From: Alphaproteobacteria bacterium
GTDB taxonomy: Bacteria > Pseudomonadota > Alphaproteobacteria > SMXP01
NCBI GenBank assembly: GCA_021774995.1
Contig: JAJFIM010000448.1
Location: forward strand, 1-17,364
DNA length: 17,364 nucleotides
Direction of reading: 5' to 3'
Shown: positions 12,121 to 17,364 of the stretch, one piece after another
Layout: every line of letters starts with the position of its first letter
Position numbering within the stretch: the first letter of the stretch is position 1
Notes under the pieces: generated by a model
Databases searched by the model: none
Told to the model about the DNA's origin: nothing
Seen by the model: the letters and a program-made list of their open reading frames with translations, nothing else
Translations under genes and position numbers: made by a program

Positions 12121-12480
12121 ATGGCAGATGAAGTATTGAAACCAACACCAGAGCCTGCACCACCCACCAGTCCCAATTGTGCTGATCAACCGAGAAAAAC
12201 AGAGCCGGTTGAAAAAGAGGGATTTGGTAATACGCGGGAAGAAGCCGTTGACAGTTTGTACGATGCGATTGCGTCAATGTTGAATAAAGAACGAACAGTC
12301 CAAGGTATCGCGTGCAAAAATGGGCGATGCCAAGCGGGCGGTTGTTGGATGGCTGTAGAGTTGAGTGAAGCCGACATCCGATTTTGCAAGGTGTTTCACC
12401 CAGAAGACGGAATGTTGTGGCGGTGCACCTATACCGGTCCAGCAACCCATTTCTGTGTTTGCGTTAGTGTGCCTGGATAG
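12121..12480 (+). CDS. Small Cys-rich protein of unknown function
   Basis: A 119-aa protein starting MADEVLKPTPEPAPPTSP. The N-terminal 35 residues are Pro/Glu-rich and likely disordered. The rest carries seven cysteines (IACKNGRCQAGGCWM, IRFCKVFH, LWRCTYTG, FCVCVSV), suggesting metal binding or a compact cysteine-stabilised domain. No signal peptide is seen, so a cytoplasmic zinc or iron-sulfur site is more likely than disulfides. AAGG lies 11 nt before the ATG. It is transcribed like the recombinase but probably from its own promoter, and converges with the partition operon. I do not recognise the family. Confidence 0.6.
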   Translation: MADEVLKPTPEPAPPTSPNCADQPRKTEPVEKEGFGNTREEAVDSLYDAIASMLNKERTVQGIACKNGRCQAGGCWMAVELSEADIRFCKVFHPEDGMLWRCTYTGPATHFCVCVSVPG

Positions 12481-12539
12481 AGTTCTGAGTTGCGACTAAA
12501 AAAAGCTAATGTGTTACCAAAAAACCAGCCGATGATGTT

Positions 12540-12860
12540 TTAATTATTATCAGATTCATCTAATAATGTTTCAAGTCCCATCCAATACGCCCTTGAGTCA
12601 TTGATTTCACAATAACGACGGAACCTCTCTAGGATCCGTTCCGGCCCAGTGAGAAGAATTCTTCCCTGAGGTTCAGTTTGGCGACGGCCAGGGCGTCGTG
12701 CCCCCTGCCCTTCCCTGGATACAAACCCAAGTTGCTTGCCAGCTTCGCCAGCTTGTTCAACTGCTCGTTTAGAGGATTTCTTGGGTTTGTTTGCTGCAGG
12801 TCTCGGCAAACTGATAACCGTGTCTAAATCTGCATCATCGTCGAAGCCGAATTTACTCAT
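12540..12860 (-). CDS. Putative partition partner protein (ParB-like role), downstream of ParA
   Basis: A 106-aa basic protein, MSKFGFDDDADLDTVISLPR at the start. A Lys/Arg-rich middle (KPKKSSKRAVEQ, RRPGRRQTEPQGR) is followed by a short helical C-terminus (ERILERFRRYCEINDSRAYW). Its ATG overlaps the ParA stop by one base (TAATG), so the two genes are translationally coupled. Small basic proteins in this position of type I partition loci bind the centromere, which is the likely role. There is no ParB-type helix-turn-helix visible, so the naming rests on context. Confidence 0.65.
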   Translation of the reverse strand: MSKFGFDDDADLDTVISLPRPAANKPKKSSKRAVEQAGEAGKQLGFVSREGQGARRPGRRQTEPQGRILLTGPERILERFRRYCEINDSRAYWMGLETLLDESDNN

Positions 12861-13567
12861 TATGCAGCCTCTTTCTGCTCGAGGAGATCCATCAGTTTTT
12901 GAGCGACTTCGCGGGCGTTCAAAATGGCTTTGTCAATCTGTTCTATTTCTCGCTCCCCTGCCCGCTTGCCGAGTGAAGAGCGCAATTCGTCCAGTAACGA
13001 GGCTTCGCCAAATATCTTGGTATAGGCTGCGCGCCGGATAAGGCTAACCGGTAGAACTTTCACATGACTGTCGGTCGTCTCGACCCTTAATTCGCGCTCT
13101 TCACTCGTTTGAAACGCTGCGTTGGCGCGGTTGAGTAGAAGCGTATACGGGATATTGCGGTTCAGCATTTTACCGGTGCGATTTACCAACTGAACAGCTT
13201 TTGCCGCATGAGGTGCTTCAACAGAATTTGGTTCCAGAGGAATAACCGCCAGGTCGGCACGGGAGAGCGCGAAAGTCACTACCTGAGAGGCTGTGCCTTC
13301 AAGGTCTATAATGACATAGTCGGTCTTGCCATCAAGGCCGTCGATGATTTCGATGACTTCAGATTCGTCTGGTCGCGGGAGAATGTTAAACGGGGTTTTT
13401 CGCCCGGCAATTTTCCTTTTGTGGCCCCATTCAACAAGATTCTGATTTGGGTCACAATCGAGGATAGTCACTGACGCACCGGCCAATGCAATTTGCTCGG
13501 CTAGTAATAGGGCAGAGGTGGTTTTGCCGGTTCCACCCTTTGGGTTGGCAAAGGCGATGACGTACAT
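12860..13567 (-). CDS. parA: ParA-family partition ATPase (VirC1-like)
   Basis: A 235-aa P-loop ATPase of the ParA/MinD group. The deviant Walker A motif NPKGGTGKTT lies at residues 8-17, the A' Asp in TILDCDPNQNL and the Walker B in YVIIDLEGTAS. Downstream residues (LAVIPLEPNSVEAPHAAKAV) match the VirC1-like small ParAs, which lack an N-terminal helix-turn-helix. It should position or separate plasmid copies with the small partner gene that follows. The ATG at 13567 is favoured by GGAG 6 nt upstream. The AT-rich palindromes immediately upstream (13586-13668) are the likely centromere and operator. It lies beside the rep gene in the same orientation. Confidence 0.9.
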   Translation of the reverse strand: MYVIAFANPKGGTGKTTSALLLAEQIALAGASVTILDCDPNQNLVEWGHKRKIAGRKTPFNILPRPDESEVIEIIDGLDGKTDYVIIDLEGTASQVVTFALSRADLAVIPLEPNSVEAPHAAKAVQLVNRTGKMLNRNIPYTLLLNRANAAFQTSEERELRVETTDSHVKVLPVSLIRRAAYTKIFGEASLLDELRSSLGKRAGEREIEQIDKAILNAREVAQKLMDLLEQKEAA

Positions 13568-13585
13568 CCTATTCTCCAAGTTCAT

Positions 13586-13668
13586 TCCAATATCAATATC
13601 AGGTCAATATTAATATCAAGTTAATGCCAATATCAATATTAATATTGATATCAATATCATATTAATTT
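13586..13668. promoter_or_regulatory. parS: AT-rich palindromic repeats: putative partition centromere/operator (parS)
   Basis: This stretch is made of repeated ATATCAATAT and AATATTAATAT units in both orientations. At its core is a perfect 22-bp palindrome, ATATCAATATT (13630-13640) with AATATTGATAT (13641-13651). It lies directly before parA. Repeats of this type upstream of a small type Ib ParA usually serve as both the operator and the centromere. The repeats are seen directly; the function is inferred. Confidence 0.65.
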
Positions 13669-13739
13669 TATGATTGTGGTTTTTTGGCAACTTCCAACAA
13701 GTAGGGGAGGGGGCTTTCGATGGGTATTCCAAAAAAAGC

Positions 13740-14789
13740 TTAGGGCGGGGTGCCGTGATTTTCGAACCATTTCCGGCAAAAACCCAGGAACGCTTTGTCA
13801 GCGTTTTTAGGAGCGTCCAGCCCCCCGTTTATCATCCATGTGCGCCATTTTTCTTCCAAAACATATATGTCCCATCCAGGGGCGCAAGAGCGGGCATCAT
13901 TATAGGTTTCAGCATCCAACCAGATGGTTCTGCTTTGAGCGGTAATTTCCTCGACTAGACGACGGTTTCGAAACATCACCATGTCTTCCTCGCCCAACCT
14001 GACACTGTAGTCCGGCAGGTGATCGTGTTTGACAAGATCGCGCAACAAATATCGGAAATGTTTTAGGGGACTGTTGGAACCGCATTTTTTCTTCAAAAGA
14101 GCAAGGTTGACCTTCCATTCCGCCTGAGCCCCACAATGCTTGCGGGCAATCTCGTAAATCCGCCGCTCAAGTGGCTTTCTAAGGCGGAAATAGTCCCTTG
14201 AGAGGGTCAAGACTTCCTTGCTCTCGATTACGTTGAAAACCCAATCTGAAAGCTTGATACGCAATTCAGTAATTCGGCCCGAATCCTCATTCCGAACTAG
14301 AGTAGCGCTATCAACCAAGCTGAATAGATCTACCTGTTCTTCCCCTCCGGTCTTAATATTTGTTTTGATTTGAGTGCCCTGCAACCGTTCTAACGCATCG
14401 CCTAAAAGCTCATAATCTCGGCCGCCAGTATGGCGATTGGTGAAAATGAGCAAATCCCGGGCAGTCATTGAAATTATCTGGGTGATTTCCTTGCCGGTAT
14501 TTTTCCCAGCGATCAGCTGACTAATCGCATAGATCAAAATATCCTTGTCGTAAATTGTGGCCAGGCCCTTCAAACTCGGGCGAACTTCTAACCTGGCATT
14601 GCCATGTTCATAGACACGAACGCCGTGATCTGGCTTTTTGGACAGCGAAAAAAACGGATGCTCCATTGAAGCCATGTCATCCTTCAAAACCGCATCCGCT
14701 ATGTCACACAGAAACAATTCCTGTTGTGGATGCCGCTCAGGAAGCAATGCTTCATTGTCAGCAATTTTGTTTGTGACTTCAGTGACCAT
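13740..14789 (-). CDS. repA: Replication initiator protein A (RPA family)
   Basis: A 349-aa plasmid replication initiator. The pattern HPQQELFLCDIADAVLKD (20-37), ASMEHPFFSLSKKPD, LKGLATIYDKDILIYAISQL, TNRHTGGRDYELL and VLTLSRDYFRLRKPLERRIY, then ARKHCGAQAEW and LKKKCGSNSPL, matches the RPA initiators of proteobacterial plasmids nearly block for block. It should bind the iterons at 14770-15005 and open the adjacent AT-rich DNA with DnaA. The ATG at 14789 has no strong ribosome site. The first iteron overlaps its first codons, suggesting that Rep represses its own gene. The gene lies just upstream of parA on the same strand. Confidence 0.93.
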   Translation of the reverse strand: MVTEVTNKIADNEALLPERHPQQELFLCDIADAVLKDDMASMEHPFFSLSKKPDHGVRVYEHGNARLEVRPSLKGLATIYDKDILIYAISQLIAGKNTGKEITQIISMTARDLLIFTNRHTGGRDYELLGDALERLQGTQIKTNIKTGGEEQVDLFSLVDSATLVRNEDSGRITELRIKLSDWVFNVIESKEVLTLSRDYFRLRKPLERRIYEIARKHCGAQAEWKVNLALLKKKCGSNSPLKHFRYLLRDLVKHDHLPDYSVRLGEEDMVMFRNRRLVEEITAQSRTIWLDAETYNDARSCAPGWDIYVLEEKWRTWMINGGLDAPKNADKAFLGFCRKWFENHGTPP

Positions 14790-15005
14790 GGCATATCATT
14801 CGGGACATCAGTGACCCTGTCAAGTGATTCGTGATATTAATGACTTTTCGTATGCACTTCGGGATATCAGTGACTATTGTATACGATTCGTGATTTTAGT
14901 GACAAACATAAGAGAATCGGGACATTAATGACTACCTTACCACAGTTCGGGATATCAGTGACAAATTTGCGGACAACAGTGACACTTATTTGGGACATTA
15001 ATGAC
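14770..15005 (+). repeat. oriV: Nine iterons of the replication origin (consensus TTCGKGAYATTARTGAC)
   Basis: 17-bp direct repeats start at 14770, 14799, 14828, 14858, 14887, 14916, 14946, 14967 and 14989. Examples are TTCGGGATATCAGTGAC (14858 and 14946, identical) and TTCGTGATTTTAGTGAC (14887). The first seven are spaced 29-30 bp apart, start to start, and the last two steps are 21 and 22 bp. The first copy covers the 5' end of the rep gene and would allow autoregulation. Binding by Rep is inferred from position. Confidence 0.9.
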
Positions 15006-15007
15006 CT

Positions 15008-15090
15008 TGTGGATTATTTATCTTATTTGAATCAATAAATTACCTGCAAAATTCACCCCTTAACTTATATTAACAATAATATTTAACACA
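15008..15090. other. oriV: Origin unwinding region: DnaA box, IHF site and AT-rich DNA
   Basis: TGTGGATTA (15008-15016) is a DnaA box with eight of nine matches on the minus strand (TAATCCACA). A sequence at 15030-15042, AATCAATAAATTA, fits the IHF consensus exactly. An AT-rich stretch runs to 15090. Next to the iterons this is the standard layout for strand opening. Confidence 0.7.
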
Positions 15091-15166
15091 CGCCCCCTTT
15101 GCCCTCCCTTACGGTCGGTCAAACCCGGCACCCACCCATCGCACCCCTATGGGGCGCTCAAAATGA

Positions 15167-15272
15167 ATTGGCTAAGAAGCCAATAAATTATACAGCGGCC
15201 TACGGCCGCAATATTCAGTGGCTCAGCGAGCACCTAACAGGCGCTCATAGCGGAGTTGGCCTAACGGCCAAC
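15167..15272. repeat. Array of five short hairpins beside the origin
   Basis: ATTGGCT-AAGA-AGCCAAT (15167-15184), GCGGCC-TAC-GGCCGC (15195-15209), GCTC-AGC-GAGC (15221-15231), CGCT-CAT-AGCG (15242-15252) and GTTGGCC-TAAC-GGCCAAC (15255-15272). They are evenly packed and have 3-4 nt loops. A single-strand initiation site, an antisense or structured RNA, or replication-related folding are possible. Confidence 0.6.
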
Positions 15273-15483
15273 ACTCAATCCTTTTTGAATGCCTATGGCA
15301 TCTGCTTGGCAATGGAAGAAGGAAGGGCTTTGAATGGGTAGATTTTTTTGATGAAAAAGAGTTGGTCAGGTTTAAATACGGCGTAGCTTGCCCACAGGCG
15401 AGGGGAGGGAGGGTTTTAAGACCTTCTCTGTCTCCATACCACCTGAGAAGGTTGGAATAGCTCTGTATGAGCTTCTCTGGCGG
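15273..15483. other. Spacer between the origin hairpins and the coupling-protein gene end
   Basis: No convincing gene. It contains the terminator candidate at 15421-15452 and otherwise nothing that I can interpret. Confidence 0.35.
15421..15452 (-). terminator. Weak terminator candidate of the coupling-protein gene
   Basis: ACCTTCTC (15421-15428) and GAGAAGGT (15445-15452) form an 8-bp stem with a 16-nt loop, about 30 bp after the stop at 15484. The T tract is poor. Confidence 0.35.
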
Positions 15484-17364
15484 TCACGTTTTGTTGGTAG
15501 CGTGAAAAAATACCTTGCGCACTCGAGCGGGGCGGTGACTGGATGAAAAAACGATTTGGTCGTCCGCAAATTCTGGGCCAGTCAGTTCGGATGCTTCGGC
15601 TAGAGGATAGCGTTTTCCGTCCAGGATGCTTTCTTTGTAGCCCAGGTCTTTTGAAAGCTGATGGGCAATATCGTTCCCTGGGTTCATGTAGATTTGAATG
15701 CCGGTAATATTCACCATCCCGTCCGCAACCTGCTGGCCGTACACTTCACGCAATTGACCAAGGTATTGAGCAAACATCCAAAGTTTGATGCCATAACTGC
15801 GGCCGACTTCCAGGGCTTCACGGATGGGTTCCATGCGCCCAAGCCTGGGCAGTTCATCGAGCATAAATAATATAGGTGGTGCGTCACGGGATGGCTCTTC
15901 CCTCATAAGGTGCCGGACATGTTGGGCAATGATGACCCGCAGTAGCGGGGCATAGGTTTCAATGGCGTTTGGTGGAATACACAGATACAGCGACAGGGGA
16001 GGGGACGAACGGAATTGTTCCGGCTCCCAGTCGCATCCCGACGTGACCCGTTCGACGCCTGAACCTTCCCACACAGTTAGATGCTGGCTTGCTCCTGACA
16101 GCACACCTTCAAACTGTTTTGGTGCCGATTGCTGCATTTTGTGAAACTTGACAGCCGCTCGGCGCATGGGCGACGGGAAAGGGGTTTCGGCCGCGCCAAC
16201 GGCCTCAAGCAGCTCATCCAGCTCGATACCGGCAACCAGGTCAAGGATAGCGACCATGTGACGTTGTTCTATCGGCTTTGTCAGAACAACGAAGGCAATG
16301 AGCAGGGTCAGAAGATGTTGGCCTTGAGCTTCCCAGCCAGGCTCTTTGACGTTTTGTGGGACAATCAGGAGTTCGGCAAGGAAGCGGGAATCCTCCCAAA
16401 CATTGTCTGAGTTTTCCGATACGAATGCCAGTGGATTATAGCGGGCGCTGGTGTCAGGCGTGGTGGGAGAAAAGTAGATGACCGGGCCAACATTGTCGCG
16501 CCGCCATTCGGCGGTATTGATGAAGCATTCGCCTTTTATATCGAGCGCAATCACCGCGCCACGATAGTGAGAAAGAGCAGGGAGTACGTTGCATTGGGTT
16601 TTACCACTGCCTGGCGGTGCAATGGTGATTAGGCCCATTTCTCCGTTGTAGTGGAGAGGGGATTGGTCGTCGGAAATATTGCCCACAAACAGGCTGAAGT
16701 CTGTTTGTTCAGTGTCAAAAACCGCCGATTTTAGAATATCATCCAATGACAGCCACGATATTCCAGAAAGGAATATTGAGGATAGGATTTTGGATATGGG
16801 ATAATCGATATATTCCTTCTGGACAGAAGAGATACTCGATAGGGCGTCTCCGAGAGTGTGAGTGAGACTACGAGGAAAAAACAATTTATCTGGTTCCACA
16901 TCTTTGGGTAAAGTCCATGAGGTAGGACCACCATTTTTGCCATCGTTATATGCTAATCCGAACTCAAATTCGTGTAATCGAATGTCATTTATAAAATTGA
17001 GTGAATGTAACAACAACATATTCCGGTAAATACATTTTTCTTTATCGTTCAAATCAGTTAAATTTCTTTCTGCTAGAACAGTAATATCGTATTCATCAAT
17101 ATCACCATATTCTTCATCCTTTATTTTTGGATGGTAATCCTTTGTAATAAATATATTGGAATCTATTGAAGTCATGTATTTATCAATGTCGCGTAATTTG
17201 GAAAAAATAAATTTATTATCATCAGCAATAATATTGCTATCATTATCTGTATTTTCTTCAAAAATTTCCTCTAGGATTGGTTCTTGAATTGTCCCAAGGA
17301 CTTCAAGAATTCTAACAGCATCCCCCACATGAAAATTGATAGATTCCAGCAACCCTGTTACCGG
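15484..17364 (-). CDS. VirD4/TraG-like coupling ATPase (type IV coupling protein), 5' end at or beyond the window edge
   Basis: A frame of at least 626 codons. Counting from a TTG at 17352 it is 622 aa. The Walker A motif IAPPGSGKTQ lies at 244-253 and the Walker B motif ILFMLDELPRLG at 494-505, followed by WMFAQYLGQL at about 525-534, which match TraG/VirD4 coupling proteins. These hexameric ATPases bring the relaxase-DNA complex to a secretion pore. The first 230 residues are acidic and polar (SINFHVGDAVRILEVLGTIQ onwards) and show no pair of N-terminal membrane helices, which most coupling proteins have. The frame stays open to 17364, and a fitting N-terminal fragment with promoter exists at 1-136, so the TTG is probably not the real start. 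No pore genes accompany it. Confidence 0.85.
   Translation of the reverse strand, partial: PVTGLLESINFHVGDAVRILEVLGTIQEPILEEIFEENTDNDSNIIADDNKFIFSKLRDIDKYMTSIDSNIFITKDYHPKIKDEEYGDIDEYDITVLAERNLTDLNDKEKCIYRNMLLLHSLNFINDIRLHEFEFGLAYNDGKNGGPTSWTLPKDVEPDKLFFPRSLTHTLGDALSSISSVQKEYIDYPISKILSSIFLSGISWLSLDDILKSAVFDTEQTDFSLFVGNISDDQSPLHYNGEMGLITIAPPGSGKTQCNVLPALSHYRGAVIALDIKGECFINTAEWRRDNVGPVIYFSPTTPDTSARYNPLAFVSENSDNVWEDSRFLAELLIVPQNVKEPGWEAQGQHLLTLLIAFVVLTKPIEQRHMVAILDLVAGIELDELLEAVGAAETPFPSPMRRAAVKFHKMQQSAPKQFEGVLSGASQHLTVWEGSGVERVTSGCDWEPEQFRSSPPLSLYLCIPPNAIETYAPLLRVIIAQHVRHLMREEPSRDAPPILFMLDELPRLGRMEPIREALEVGRSYGIKLWMFAQYLGQLREVYGQQVADGMVNITGIQIYMNPGNDIAHQLSKDLGYKESILDGKRYPLAEASELTGPEFADDQIVFSSSHRPARVRKVFFHATNKT

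Noticed and set aside
14770..15005. CRISPR array
   Set aside because: The 29-30 bp period is suggestive, but the repeats are 17 bp and degenerate, the gaps are 12-13 bp, and they adjoin an RPA initiator gene, so they are iterons.
15099..15341. 80-aa protein frame beside the origin
   Set aside because: It would need a TTG start without a ribosome site and passes through five hairpins. Some residues look protein-like, but evidence is not enough for a gene.

Overview
The window looks like a complete or nearly complete small mobilizable proteobacterial plasmid of about 17.4 kb. It carries an iteron-controlled RPA-type replication gene, a ParA-type partition pair, a MOBQ (MobA/MobL) relaxase with a recognisable IncQ/RSF1010-type oriT, and a VirD4/TraG-like coupling ATPase. 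No VirB/Trb mating-pore genes, chromosomal housekeeping genes, rRNA or tRNA were found. The RPA and VirC1-like ParA families, together with a small plasmid-borne protein at 7178-7378, suggest an alphaproteobacterial host (acetic-acid bacteria or sphingomonads would fit). That host assignment is inference.

The two window ends appear to belong to one gene. A minus-strand reading frame starts at 136 and runs off the left edge. The coupling-protein frame (15484 to the right edge) enters from the right edge without a convincing start. On a circle this gives a coupling-protein gene divergent from the relaxase, with oriT between them, which is a classic layout. Direct joining of the two ends is out of frame, however, so a few bases may be missing or the gene may be broken there.

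Layout: 1-457 coupling-protein start, promoter, hairpins and oriT. 458-2254 relaxase and two coiled-coil genes. 2280-2531 a small minus-strand helical gene. 2532-3127 mostly non-coding, with one possible micro-ORF and repeat copy A. 3182-5402 a minus-strand block: ribbon-helix-helix regulator, tail-anchored membrane protein, unknown protein and tyrosine recombinase. 5403-6364 about 960 bp without a convincing gene but packed with perfect hairpins. 6365-7903 three small genes and repeat copies B and C. 8007-9804 a HigBA-type toxin-antitoxin pair followed by a coiled-coil membrane protein. 9821-10071 a 61-bp palindrome and tandem terminators. 10102-12480 a small membrane protein, a TIGR02391/Ymh-family gene translationally coupled to a second tyrosine recombinase, and a Cys-rich protein. 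12540-13668 partition genes and a palindromic AT-rich putative centromere/operator. 13740-15090 rep gene, nine iterons, DnaA box, IHF site and AT-rich region. 15091-15483 a hairpin array. 15484-17364 the coupling ATPase.

Replication, partition and HigBA would maintain the plasmid. The relaxase, oriT and coupling protein would allow transfer through another element's pore. The two recombinases, the three-copy dispersed repeat and the hairpin clusters suggest a backbone assembled by recombination. The least explained parts are the hairpin cluster at 5765-6113 and the TIGR02391-recombinase operon at 10402-12071.
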